This document shows, in pieces, positions 17,881-27,741 of a stretch of 64,000 nucleotides of DNA (its first letter is position 1; every line of letters begins with the position of its first letter). The notes under the pieces were generated by a model, which was not told where the DNA came from, ran no database searches, and was given only the letters and a program-made list of their open reading frames with translations. Source of the stretch: Candidatus Bandiella woodruffii (lineage in GTDB: Bacteria > Pseudomonadota > Alphaproteobacteria > Rickettsiales > Midichloriaceae); NCBI RefSeq assembly GCF_034359465.1, contig NZ_CP110820.1, positions 798,501 through 862,500 on the forward strand, given 5' to 3'. The position numbers and the translations under genes are program-made.

Positions 17881-19373
17881 CTTTACACGAATTGAAGAAA
17901 AAGCTTCTATACCAAAGTACACATAGGGGGTGCAAGGAACTGGACATAATTTTAGGGGATTTTGCAAGAAAACATCTTATGGGGTTTGATTCACAAAAAA
18001 CCAAAGACTATGAAACACTTCTTAACGCACCTGACAATGATATTTATAGATGGATCACTGGACTACAAGCGGTTCCAAAAGAGTATAAGACTGAAGTGAT
18101 GGATCAGCTCAAAACTTCCGACAAAAAGATATGCAAGATATTTATATCGGCCGGAGAAGCATCGGGAGATAACCTGGCAGCACGACTGATCAATTCTTTA
18201 ATAGAACAAAATAAGCATACTTATGAGTTTTATGGAATTGCAGGGCCTAATATGCAAAATGCTGCTGGCATAAAAAGCATCTTTCCAATGGAAGAGTTAT
18301 CTGTAACAGGTTACTTGGAGATTTTGCCTAAACTATTTAAGATATTATTTCGGTTATTTCAAACAGTCCTATTTGTTAAGAAATTGAAGCCACAGATTAT
18401 TATCACAGTTGACTCTCCCGGGTTCAATTTTTTATTGGCAAAATTAGTAAGATATCTAAAAATACAGTCATTTATAATCAATTACGTTGCTCCTAGTGTT
18501 TGGGCGTACAAACCTGAACGCGCGATTAAATGTGCAAAACTGTTTGATCACATGATGGTGATATTTCCTTTCGAAAAGAAATATTTTGATGAAGTTGGTC
18601 TAAAATGCACTTATGTTGGGAATCCAACCATTAGGAATACAAACATTTACACCCACAAACAGAAAGAAGAGACTAAACAAAGATATGGCGTATCAGGCAA
18701 AAAAATCATTTCCATTATGCCAGGCAGTAGGAATAATGAACTGAAGCAACACCTCCCTACTATCAGAGCCTTTATACAGAAAATGAATAAAGTGCATGAC
18801 GATATGTGGTTCTTCATCCCAACCTTGGACAATATTGAGGAGAAAATTAGAGGACATTTACCTATGGCCAACGTTTTTATCTCCAAAGATGAACATGAAA
18901 AAAAAGAATTGATTAATAGCAGCGACCTTATCATATGCAAATCTGGCACGGTGGTGCTAGAATCTGTCGCAAAACTTATTCCCACCATTGTATTTTATAA
19001 AATGAGTTGCATAACAGCTTATTTCGTCAAAAAAAAGCTGAAAACAAAGTATGTAAGCATTTGCAACATCATGATGGATGAAGAGGTTATTCCCGAACTA
19101 TTACAAGACGGCTTCAATCTCTCAAACTTATTGAAAAAAAGTGAAGTGCTTCTTTTCAATAAAGCTGAGAGAGATAAACAGATTGCAAGTTTCAACTCTT
19201 TTTTACAACAATTTCACGATAAAGATAAAGAGTCGTCACAGCCTAGAAGTGTTATTGACGAGTATACTCAAAGTATTTTAAGAATTGGCAAGGAATTAAG
19301 CGCCGAGCATGAGGAACGTATAAAAGTACGTGACGAAATGCGAGAGCGCAAAAATGACGATGCCAACTTTTAA
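17877..19373 (+). CDS. lpxB: SdhE-LpxB fusion: FAD assembly factor joined to lipid-A-disaccharide synthase
   Basis: The frame of 498 codons starts with GTG at 17877. Residues 1-82 match the SdhE (DUF339) family: the conserved RGxxELD motif is RGCKELD at 17-23, followed by LLNAPDNDIYRWI at 48-60, which corresponds to the family LL..D.DL..WL signature. SdhE helps attach FAD to succinate dehydrogenase. Residues about 85-470 are LpxB (GT19): ISAGEASGD at 90-98, then VDSPGFNF, YVAPSVWAYKPERA, GNPT and GSRNNE. LpxB condenses UDP-2,3-diacylglucosamine with lipid X. No stop separates the two parts; an internal ATG at 18099 could start LpxB alone. The last 25-30 residues (GKELSAEHEERIKVRDEM and following) come from the dispersed repeat at 19259-19550, so the natural C-terminus is altered. 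Confidence 0.85.
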   Translation: MTLHELKKKLLYQSTHRGCKELDIILGDFARKHLMGFDSQKTKDYETLLNAPDNDIYRWITGLQAVPKEYKTEVMDQLKTSDKKICKIFISAGEASGDNLAARLINSLIEQNKHTYEFYGIAGPNMQNAAGIKSIFPMEELSVTGYLEILPKLFKILFRLFQTVLFVKKLKPQIIITVDSPGFNFLLAKLVRYLKIQSFIINYVAPSVWAYKPERAIKCAKLFDHMMVIFPFEKKYFDEVGLKCTYVGNPTIRNTNIYTHKQKEETKQRYGVSGKKIISIMPGSRNNELKQHLPTIRAFIQKMNKVHDDMWFFIPTLDNIEEKIRGHLPMANVFISKDEHEKKELINSSDLIICKSGTVVLESVAKLIPTIVFYKMSCITAYFVKKKLKTKYVSICNIMMDEEVIPELLQDGFNLSNLLKKSEVLLFNKAERDKQIASFNSFLQQFHDKDKESSQPRSVIDEYTQSILRIGKELSAEHEERIKVRDEMRERKNDDANF

Positions 19374-19550
19374 AAGACGGAGAGTATACCTCTCGTAAAT
19401 CAAGAGTTGATGAAATTTATAGACGACAGAGAACTTGGAAAAGAGCGAGGAATACGAGTGATGAGCATGAGGAGCGTACAAAAGTACGTGACGAAATGCG
19501 AAGTCCGAAGTATTTTGACGCCAATTTTTCAAGTTATCGGAGTATATATA
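19259..19550 (+). repeat. Two tandem units of a dispersed palindromic repeat, first one inside lpxB
   Basis: Unit 1 (about 19259-19380) and unit 2 (19381-19550) share the core GAGCATGAGGA, CGTACAAAAGTACG and GACGAAATGCGA, and both end in GGAGTATA. The core forms an imperfect hairpin centred on GTACAAAAGTAC with GCAT/ATGC further out. Unit 1 supplies the LpxB C-terminus. Unit 2 translated in the same frame gives DEHEERTKVRDEMRSPKYF, so the frame used in LpxB is the open one. Related units are at 36672-36807, 42172-42460 and 44934-45098. Confidence 0.8.
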
Positions 19551-19571
19551 GCTAAATCGAAATTCGGATGC

Positions 19572-20477
19572 TTATCTTGAACAATAGAGGGCACGTTCCT
19601 TACTCATACTGATTGCAGTTTCAAAAGCCAACTCTATTATTATACCAGCCTCCCCTTCTTTAACAGAGTATAATTGAGCCATACCATCTTCCATAAAATA
19701 ACCAGCCTGCAGAATAATATCGTCGCCATGCATAGTACAATTTGCAGCAATCGGGGTTGAGCAATCGCCACCAAACCCCATAAGGAATGCTCTTTCTGCA
19801 CCAATTAGTATCTGCGTTACTTCATCATTAATTGGGCTAAGCAATGCGTTTATCTTGGCATCACCTATTCTGTTTTGCACTCCAATGGCGCCCTGTGCAA
19901 TAGCCGGAAGCATTTCTTGATGGCTGAAGTAATGGTTAATCTTATCATCCAGTCCTATCCTTTTTAGCCCAGCTGCCGCCAAAATAATCGCATCAACCTC
20001 GTCGTTTTCCAATTTCTTAAGTCTGGTCCCGACATTGCCCCTGAGCGACATCACTTTTAATTCTGGTCTTAAGGCAAGAATTTGCCCTTTTCTTCTGCAT
20101 GAAGAAGTTCCAATAGTTGCCCCTTTAGGAAGGGTATAAAAACTCTGGTACTTGGATGATATAAATACGTCTCTGTCATCCTCACGCTTCAACACACAGC
20201 TGATTTCCAACGCATCATGAAATCTGGCAGGTACATCTTTCATAGAATGAACAGCAATATCGGCTTTATCATTCATCAAGGCTTGTTCAAGTTCCTTCAA
20301 AAACAAGCCTTTGCCACCAATTTTCGATAAAGATTGATCTAGTAAAATATCCCCTTGCGTTTTCATTTTTACCAACTGACACTCAACATTACTGTGAGCT
20401 TTTTGCAAAGCATTAGCAACTAACATAGCCTGCTGAACTGCAAGAGGACTCTCCCTAGTGGCTATCCTAACTAACAT
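19572..20477 (-). CDS. hemC: Hydroxymethylbilane synthase (porphobilinogen deaminase)
   Basis: It polymerises four porphobilinogen molecules into hydroxymethylbilane in heme synthesis. The 301-residue protein has the N-terminal RIATRESPLA, the catalytic Asp at 81 in HSMKDVP, SSCRRKGQIL, LRGNVGTRLKKL, and the cofactor-holding Cys239 in FGGDCSTPIA. The length is normal. It is the last gene of a minus-strand unit mreB-rnj-hemC (4-bp gap to rnj) and converges on lpxB. hemD, the next step, lies 38 kb away at 58382. Confidence 0.97.
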   Translation of the reverse strand: MLVRIATRESPLAVQQAMLVANALQKAHSNVECQLVKMKTQGDILLDQSLSKIGGKGLFLKELEQALMNDKADIAVHSMKDVPARFHDALEISCVLKREDDRDVFISSKYQSFYTLPKGATIGTSSCRRKGQILALRPELKVMSLRGNVGTRLKKLENDEVDAIILAAAGLKRIGLDDKINHYFSHQEMLPAIAQGAIGVQNRIGDAKINALLSPINDEVTQILIGAERAFLMGFGGDCSTPIAANCTMHGDDIILQAGYFMEDGMAQLYSVKEGEAGIIIELAFETAISMSKERALYCSR

Positions 20478-20481
20478 GCGT

Positions 20482-22149
20482 TTAAATAATAACGATATTG
20501 ATGCAAATCAACGGACTCTTTTTAATAAGATTATGTACGTGTTTCTTCACAAAAGACTCAAGCGAACTTTTTATTTTGTTTGTATCAAGCGTGTTCAAAG
20601 ATGAAAACACCTTTGCCAAATTCATCTTTATATCATCAAGTATCTCTTTGTCTTCAATGTCTTCAAACACTCCAGGAGCTGTGATGTTGGAATCGTGCAG
20701 ACTTTTTTTCTTAGAATTGATAGTTAAGGTAATGAAAACTGCACCATTATCCCTTAAAATTCTTCTATTTTTGATAATCTGGTTTCCTGAATCCAAAATT
20801 AAGTTACCATCAATCGCATAATATCCCGATTCTACCTTGCCGATTTTTCTTGTATCTTGTTCATCAATAACAAGAACGTCACCATTCCTAATATTGACCG
20901 TGTTGAATACTCCAGCGCTGGCTGCCACATTGCAGTGCTCTCGTAAATGTATTGCCTCCCCATGAACTGGTATTGCAATTTTTGGCTTGATATACTTATA
21001 CATCTTCATAACTTCAGGACGAGAAGGATGTCCTGAAACATGGACGAATTCATTTCTTTCACTCAATACATTAACGTTCATCTCAGCCAATTTATTAAAT
21101 AATGCGTAAATTTTCTTTTCGTTTCCTGGGATAATTTTTGAGGAAAAAATAACCACATCGTTTTCAAGAAGTGAGATATGAGGGTGAGTTTTATTTGCAA
21201 TTTTATTAGTCACAGCTAAAAGTTCGCCCTGGCAACCTGTACATATTACAAGCAACTCGTTACGTTTGAATTTTTTAATTTGTTTTTCATCGTATACCTC
21301 AATATCTTGCAAATAGCCCGACTCTTTCGCAGCTGCATACATTCTCCGCAATGAACGTCCTTGCAACACCACTTTTCTACCACTTTTCTTTGCTGCCACG
21401 CACATTGAATACAGACGCGCCACATTCGAAGCAAAGGTCGTGATAACAATAAGGTTACCAGTATACTTAGCAATTAACCTTTCCAAATTGCGTCCCACTT
21501 CTCCCTCTGAACCAGAAGGCTCTGTCTGGAATATGTTGGTAGAATCACCAACCATAGCTAGTATTCCACTTTCACCTATTTCCCTCAATCTCTCCTCGTT
21601 CGTAACTTCACCTATTACAGGCTCATCATCAAATTTCCAATCCCCCGTGTGGAATATCTTACCCTTTTCTGTTTTAATGACCAATCCGTTCATCTCTGGA
21701 ACAGAATGGGTGATTGATATCATATTAATATTGAACTCACCAACTTGGAATGGCTTGTTTGGATGGGTTTCAACAATTTGCATTTTATTTAAAAAGCCAT
21801 ATTCCCTACATTTCGCTCTTACTATTTCAGCTGTAAATTTTGTAGCATAAATTGGGCATTTTATCTCAGACCACAGGTACGGCACAGCCCCTATATGATC
21901 CTCATGAGCATGAGTGAGTACAAGACCTTCTATGTTATTTTTGATTTCTTTAATAATGAAGTTAATATTTGGCACTATGATATCTATGCCTGGCAGATCT
22001 AATTCTGCAAATCCCAAACCTAAATCTACTATTAACCATCTTCCATTGTAATGATATAAATTTAAATTCATACCAATCTCACCAGAACCGCCTAATGGTA
22101 AAAATATGAGATCCTTTTTGTGATTCTTAAAGTTTATTTTTTTTTGCAT
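20482..22149 (-). CDS. rnj: Ribonuclease J
   Basis: This is a metallo-beta-lactamase/beta-CASP ribonuclease with both exonuclease and endonuclease activity in this family, acting in RNA decay and rRNA maturation. The 555-residue protein has the zinc motif THAHEDHIGA (His80, His82, Asp84, His85), GDWKFDD, the beta-CASP region with ITTFASN and SSKIIPGNE, and HVSGHPSR plus IPVHGEAIHL near residue 370. It is 5 bp downstream of mreB. Together with pnp at 32.4 kb it gives the cell both a 5' and a 3' exonuclease. Confidence 0.95.
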   Translation of the reverse strand: MQKKINFKNHKKDLIFLPLGGSGEIGMNLNLYHYNGRWLIVDLGLGFAELDLPGIDIIVPNINFIIKEIKNNIEGLVLTHAHEDHIGAVPYLWSEIKCPIYATKFTAEIVRAKCREYGFLNKMQIVETHPNKPFQVGEFNINMISITHSVPEMNGLVIKTEKGKIFHTGDWKFDDEPVIGEVTNEERLREIGESGILAMVGDSTNIFQTEPSGSEGEVGRNLERLIAKYTGNLIVITTFASNVARLYSMCVAAKKSGRKVVLQGRSLRRMYAAAKESGYLQDIEVYDEKQIKKFKRNELLVICTGCQGELLAVTNKIANKTHPHISLLENDVVIFSSKIIPGNEKKIYALFNKLAEMNVNVLSERNEFVHVSGHPSRPEVMKMYKYIKPKIAIPVHGEAIHLREHCNVAASAGVFNTVNIRNGDVLVIDEQDTRKIGKVESGYYAIDGNLILDSGNQIIKNRRILRDNGAVFITLTINSKKKSLHDSNITAPGVFEDIEDKEILDDIKMNLAKVFSSLNTLDTNKIKSSLESFVKKHVHNLIKKSPLICINIVII

Positions 22150-22154
22150 TTAAT

Positions 22155-23198
22155 TTAATCTTGTTGGAATAATACGTGTCTAAATCGTGAGAACTCTTCC
22201 AATACCTTGCCAGAGCCCATCACCACACAAGTAAGGGGATTATCCGCTTTTTTTACTTGCAGGCCTGTGGCATCACTAATCACGATGTCTAAATTTTTTA
22301 ATAACGCTCCACCTCCAGTCAGGACGATACCATTTTCTGCGATATCTGATGATAATTCAGGGGGAGACTTTTCAAGGACTAATTTTATAGCATCAACAAT
22401 CTGGACAATAGAATCTGTAATGCTCTCTGCTATAATTTTCTCAGATAATATAATTTCCCTTGGTATCCCACTAACTGCATCCCTACCTTTGACAGACACA
22501 TGTTTTATATCATCGTCTGAAGCCATAAATAGCGCACTTCCTATTTCTTTTTTGATTTTTTCTGCCGTTGAATCACCAATATACAGGCTATAATTCTTTC
22601 TGATATAAGAAATTATATTTTCATCAATAATGTCACCACCAACTCTGATAGACTGGGCGCTCACTATACCACCCAAAGAAATTACACCAACCCCGGTTGT
22701 CCCACCACCAACATCAACAATCATAGAGCCAGTTGCTGATGTAACAGGTAACCCAGCACCTATAGCAGCAGCCATTGGTTCATATATCAGGTAAACTTCT
22801 CTCGCACCTGCACTTTCCACTGCATCCTGAATTGCCCTTCTTTCCACAGGAGTTGAACCATAAGGAACACAGACAATAACCCTTGGTCTCGCAAAAAAAC
22901 TTCTTTTATGCACTGAATTGATAAAGTGTTTTATCATTTCTTCAGCACCTTTGAACTCCGCAATCACACCATCCTTAAGAGGCCTAATTGCTTTGATATC
23001 AGATGGCGTACGTCCCAACATCGCCTTTGCATCATTTCCAAAAGCATAAGGGGTAAGCGCCCCCTTATCTTGCAAAAAGGCAACAACTGAAGGCTCATTT
23101 AACACTATTCCTTGGTCCGGTACATATACCAACGTATTGGCCGTACCAAGATCTATTGCCATATCGGAAGAAAATAATCCCAAGAAGGATGTAAGCAT
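22155..23198 (-). CDS. mreB: Rod shape-determining protein MreB
   Basis: This is a bacterial actin of 347 residues that organises peptidoglycan synthesis along the cell cylinder. It shows the phosphate-binding loops DLGTANTLVYV near residue 17 and DVGGGTTGVGVISLG near residue 165, the YEPMAAAIGAGLP connection and TGGGALLKNLD near residue 290. The length is normal. It heads the mreB-rnj-hemC unit. No mreC, mreD or pbpA follows, unlike the classical shape operon. Confidence 0.97.
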   Translation of the reverse strand: MLTSFLGLFSSDMAIDLGTANTLVYVPDQGIVLNEPSVVAFLQDKGALTPYAFGNDAKAMLGRTPSDIKAIRPLKDGVIAEFKGAEEMIKHFINSVHKRSFFARPRVIVCVPYGSTPVERRAIQDAVESAGAREVYLIYEPMAAAIGAGLPVTSATGSMIVDVGGGTTGVGVISLGGIVSAQSIRVGGDIIDENIISYIRKNYSLYIGDSTAEKIKKEIGSALFMASDDDIKHVSVKGRDAVSGIPREIILSEKIIAESITDSIVQIVDAIKLVLEKSPPELSSDIAENGIVLTGGGALLKNLDIVISDATGLQVKKADNPLTCVVMGSGKVLEEFSRFRHVLFQQD

Positions 23199-23466
23199 TT
23201 TTTAATTATGTCCTAAAAACCGTTTGTCTTATTCTGACGTATTAGCTACGTAAAGTACAGTTTTTATTCTAAAAAACTATTTTTTGCAAACTAAATTACA
23301 AATTATACAAAAGTATTGTTAAAAAATAATTTATTAAATGTAGCTAAACCAATATAAAATGGTTACAATGGCCTTACCACCCATAAAGAAACAGCTAAAA
23401 TAGCTGCATTTTTCCGCTAAATCATCAGCTTCTTTAATTTTTTCGTTTAACATTAAACAGCAAATT
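23199..23466. other. AT-rich intergenic region upstream of mreB
   Basis: These 268 bases separate mreB from the broken transporter gene. On the minus strand a TATAAT-like box occurs in TTGTATAATTTG near 23297-23308, without a good -35 box, so it is only a candidate promoter for mreB. I see no gene. Confidence 0.35.
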
Positions 23467-24899
23467 TTATACGCTGCGTAACTCTTTTTCTTCAGCGGAT
23501 TCATTATTCCCAACTTCTTCCATCGATCTAGAGTCTAACATACTGCGCTCATTTGGATAGCTATAATACCTTCCTTTTTTTATTTCTAATTTCTTAACAT
23601 AATTGACCGCCCAATTAAGAGCAACCACAAGTAATATATATATAACCCAAAGGGCATAAGAACCAAGATAATTAGTTAACGGAATTAAACTAAATGAAAC
23701 AACAGTGTACCCCACAGCAGAAGCACACCCAAATGTGGTTGCTAAAACAGTAAAACGCTTAGTGATTGGTAAATGTTGGAAACATGCCATTTCTACTGCA
23801 AATACAGAGAAAGCTAAAAAGTACGTCATAAACTGTATGAATGATAAAACTACTGAACTCGTTCCTATATTTTCAATGCATAATGGCAGAAATGGAAGAA
23901 AGACACAAAAAATCATAATACACCTATTGATTATTTGCAGCGGATGATATTTCTTAAAAAGAAACATAAACACAAAAATCCCTATCATCGCCAGTACGGA
24001 AAATTTTAAGTTTTGTGCAGACACCTGATCAGCGCTCATGCCAAGTGATTTACTCATGAAATCGCCCATATATATGTGGTAAAAAAACACGTAGGTGTGA
24101 CTAGACGAATTAAAAAATACGCCATAACAGCTTTTTTATCCACCTTCTGTTTAACAGCAGAAACTTTTTTCACAACCGCTAGATTAATGTTACTGGCTTC
24201 CATCTTAATTTTTAGTCGGCGTTGATATTCAATAAATTCAGGAGTTTCTCTCAACCTTGTCCTAGCAGCGATACCAATTATCGCTATAATGGCACCGATC
24301 CAAAAGGCAATACGCCAATCAAAATAACCAGAAGTAACTAATAAAGTGACAGATAAGGCAACCAAAGTTCCAATCGTACTGCTAATTTCGATCATTCCAC
24401 TTGTTATGTAGTTATACGGACGTTTCAAGCTTTCTGCCAGGTATATCATAGCTCCCAATCCCTCACCTAAGGTTGATATGCCTTGTAGTGCCCTGCATAA
24501 AATGACCACGACAGTCGCTGTTATACCTATTTCAGCATACGTTCCAATTATTGCCATAGTAACACAAGTAGCAGCCATTAGAGTGGTTGTTAGCATTATC
24601 GTTACCTTTCTGCCAAACTGGTCACCAATCCATCCTATGATAAAACCACCAAGAGGCCTTAAAAGAAAAGTGGAACAAAAAGTAAAAGTGGTTAGTAGTT
24701 GAGTTGCCGCCGGATTATCCTGTGGAAAGAACAGCTCGTTTAAAAGAACTGCCATATGAATGTACAACATCAAATCAAAATACTCAAGGAATGTGCCAAT
24801 CGAAAGGAGTGCCACAGCTTCTTTCTGATTCTTAGTAAGCCCTTTTGAATTATTAATCATGTTTTTCTTCCTATATCGTGTTAAAAGAAAGTCTTTCAA
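23467..24899 (-). pseudogene. MFS transporter (ProP/MHS-like), frameshifted
   Basis: The upstream frame (24899 to 24054) starts a metabolite/H+ symporter-type MFS protein: FLEYFDLMLYIHMAVLLNELFF, the MFS loop motif GWIGDQFGRKVT, ALQGISTLGEGLG and RLRETPEF. The downstream frame (24090 to 23467) carries the second transmembrane half. They overlap at a run of seven A on the plus strand (24081-24087). One extra base restores CFFYHIYMGDF through the joint, giving a 12-helix protein of about 465 residues. It is either a fresh pseudogene or a gene rescued by slippage at the homopolymer. The substrate is unknown; osmolytes or dicarboxylates are typical of this subfamily. Confidence 0.75.
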
Positions 24900-25290
24900 C
24901 GCTTCATATTATGCCACCCCAAACAGTGAACACAACACACCCTAATTTCTCAATAATACTTCACATTTGCTTTCGCGTATGAATATACACAGGTTTGGTA
25001 CAAATTCAACCCCTATTCTTACTGTTTCTTTGGGAGTGTTCATAAATAGATAGAAAGAGCTAAAGCTTTGTTAAAAAATAAAACAAGGGATAATCTTAGC
25101 ATTTCAGAACACTTGCTAAAGCGTTTAGTCTTGCGATTTAATCTAGCAAGCATATCCCTTAAGGAGGAATTGAAGCTCTCAACCAAACAAGTTTCAGACT
25201 TTGTCTGCAGATGTATTTGAGCAATTTTATAATGACAATAGACCTCATACCCATCTGTACACATATAACGAATTTGGTATTTTTCTCCTA

Positions 25291-26124
25291 GATAATGTCG
25301 TCATGAGATTTGTGGTATAATATGAAAGAAAAGATAAATCAGGAGTAAAAATGGATTTAGGGCTACATAGGCATGATATAACAGATAATATGTGGGATTT
25401 GATAAAGGATCATTTACCAGGAAGGGAAGGTACGTGGGGAGGTTTGGCACATAATAACAGAAGATTCATTAACGCAGTATTTTGGATATTAAGAACAGGT
25501 TCTCCCTGGAGAGATTTGCCTTCAGAATATGGAGGATGGAAAAATACACATAAAAGATTTTGCAGATGGAGAGACAAAAGGATATGGGAGGCTTTATTGG
25601 AGATATTTGTGAAAGAACCTGATATGGAATGGTTAATGATAGACGCAAGTCATAGTAAAGTGCATCCACATGCTTCAGGTGCAAAAGGCGGCAATCAAGA
25701 TATGAGTCGTACAAAAGGGGGCTCAATACAAAGATTCACCTTGCCGTGGATTCACATGGTATGCCACTCAAAGTTATTGTCACAAAAGGCTCAGAAGCTG
25801 ATTGCAAGCAGGCTGTTAATCTTATTGAAGAGATGAAAGCTGAGTACTTACTAGCCGACAGAGGGTACGATGTTAATTACATAATTGACCATGCCCAAGA
25901 ATTGGGCATGAGAGTTGTTATTCCTCCTAAAAAGAACAGAATCACCCAGAGAAAATACAATAAAGATTTATATAAAATAAGGCATATTGTAGAAAACACC
26001 TTTCTTCATCTTAAAAGATGGAGGGGAATTGCAACCAGATATGCTAAAAATTCAGCTTCTTTCCTTGCCGCAATTCAGATTAGATGTTTATCTCTTTGGC
26101 TTAAAATCTCATGACGACATTATC
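25291..26124 (+). mobile_element. IS-C copy C3, complete
   Basis: This 834-bp element sits inside IS-A with the TA target duplication and intact ends. Confidence 0.95.
25351..26114 (+). CDS. IS-C transposase (two frames)
   Basis: Frame A runs from ATG 25351 and frame B to 26114, joined at the AAAAGGGGG tract. A promoter-like TGTGGTATAATATGAAAG precedes the start (TATAAT at 25316-25321), and AGGAG lies 8 bp before the ATG. It appears functional. Confidence 0.85.
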
Positions 26125-26365
26125 TAGCTCACGAGCTAAATCTACGTAATTTTCTTTATCACCTGAACCTACTTTAAACGCAACAGTTTTGAATCTGTCC
26201 CTATCGACAGCAGTCCATATTCTTGTTTTATTCTCTTTTTTTTGACGTATGTATATAGCTCATCCATCTCTAATATCTCTATACGCCTCTTATCTCCCTC
26301 TATCTTTTGATTCGTCACCATCTCATCTACTACTTTCCCTGCTTGTTTGATCCAATAAAATACTT

Positions 26366-26541
26366 GGGAGTGTTGCCATAAGATAGATAAGATGCTAAAA
26401 TGAATATAGCGAGCAACAAAGAAAATAGAAATATGAATACAGAGTGTAAAAAATGCAGTAGCAGTAAATACGTTAAGAATGGTAATATTAGGGGTATGCA
26501 AAGGTATAAATGCAAAGAGTGTGGATGTAATTTTACAAACA
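26366..26541 (+). mobile_element. IS-B copy B5, left 176 bp only
   Basis: It begins with GGGAGTGTTGCCATAAG and encodes the zinc ribbon up to GCNFTN (from ATG 26400). It is cut at TTTTACAAACA by the end of IS-D at 26542. Confidence 0.88.
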
Positions 26542-27741
26542 GGGAGCGTTGAAAGATAAAATAAGGATAAATGTGATGGTTTGATTTAAGGAAGTTTGGA
26601 CCATGGTCTAAAAAAATTAACAAAAAACTGGTTTCCCCAAGAATTCAAAAGATTTCTTTGAGGTGGGATATGGTAATTTTTAGCTTTTTATTGATTCTGC
26701 GAAGCGTGATTTTATGAGCTTAGGCAGTAAGAACCGTTAAACGTTTTAAATTAAAGCAGATAGCATTCATAAATTCAGCAAACTGATTTTTGGCAATTCC
26801 TATGTATCGCAATCGTTTATTATCTTGAGAAAACACCCTCTCAAACGGAGCCCTTATGGAAGTATAGTATCGATCAAGGTCAAAATTCTTTTGCTTCATA
26901 TTGTTTTTCTTGATGGCGCAAAAATGAATACCTCTGCTTTTAGCTGCATTCTTTGCTGGTGCAACACAATACCCTTTGTCAGCATAAACTGCTCCACTAT
27001 TTGGTAAAACATGCGCAACTCCCTTTGCATCGGTAACATTAGCAGGCGTTATAGCAACCTTGTTGATCATTCCGGATTGAATATCTACGCTTACATGTTT
27101 TTCTTATAGCCATACCAAAATTTACTACCACCCTTGCACCCTATTTTGGCTTGTTTATCATGTGCGACTTTAGGCAAGACTTCGTTGTTAAGTTTTTCAT
27201 ATTTTTGTTTTCTGGCTTCATCCCGCTCTTCCCATAAATTAGCTTTGGAGATCAAGTGACTTGCATCAACAAAAGTAAATACCTCGCTCATATATCCTTG
27301 AGATTTTAGTTGATCTCTAAAAATGGCAAAGATTTTTGATAACAAATTTGTTCCTATCTTTGAGCGGATTCTACTAAAAACGCTATAATCAGGTGTGGCT
27401 TCGGTTAAATCAAAATCACAAAACCACTTGGCTGCAACACTGTCACTCAAATATCTTTCTAGTTCACGATCTGACAAATCTTCCATAAACTGTAACAACA
27501 AGCATTTAAATAAACGTAAAACACCATATCCCTTATAATTAGCAGGAGATTCAATTCCCTTCAGCTCTTGCTCTACTGCCCCAAAATTAAACAGCTCCTT
27601 AAATTTGCGATATTGATGCTCACTACCAACCAATTGATCCAAACATACCATTATTATTTGATGCGCTGATGACATTTTTCTCTTCTTTATTCTGTAATCC
27701 ACTCCACTATACCTTTCTTTATTCCATCTTGCAACACTCCC
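26542..27741 (-). mobile_element. IS-D copy D2, complete, reverse
   Basis: This is a 1200-bp copy with ends GGGAGCGTTGAAAG and CTTGCAACACTCCC. Its left side is truncated IS-B and its right side is a lipoprotein gene remnant, with no matching target duplication, which points to an adjacent deletion or recombination. Confidence 0.92.
26720..27675 (-). CDS. IS-D transposase (two frames)
   Basis: It is the same as the copy at 4315-5270. Both frames and all catalytic motifs (FVDASH, YADKGY, RAPFERVF) are intact, with the -1 overlap at GAAAAAC. Confidence 0.85.

Larger units (their letters stand above)
25032..26364 (-). mobile_element. IS-A copy A4, interrupted by IS-C and truncated by IS-B
   Basis: The right end GGGAGTGTTCATAAATAG is at 25032 (element in reverse orientation). 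IS-C sits at 25291-26124 with TA duplicated (CTCCTA / TAGCTC). The copy stops at CCAATAAAATACT, where IS-B begins at 26366; the zinc-ribbon half of the transposase is missing. Confidence 0.9.
25040..26364 (-). pseudogene. IS-A transposase, C-terminal half, split by IS-C
   Basis: Only the part from FYWIKQAGKVV to the stop at 25040 remains, with IS-C inserted between EKYQIRYMC... and its upstream LARE codons. The zinc ribbon is absent. Confidence 0.85.

Noticed and set aside
18099-18101. Internal ATG as the only start of lpxB, which would remove the SdhE fusion
   Set aside because: The upstream 74 codons are a well-conserved SdhE domain in the same frame with a start coupled to metG, and no clear ribosome-binding site precedes this ATG. 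It may still be an additional start.
19259-19550. CRISPR-like array
   Set aside because: There are only two diverged units of unequal length without uniform spacers, and no cas genes are in the window.
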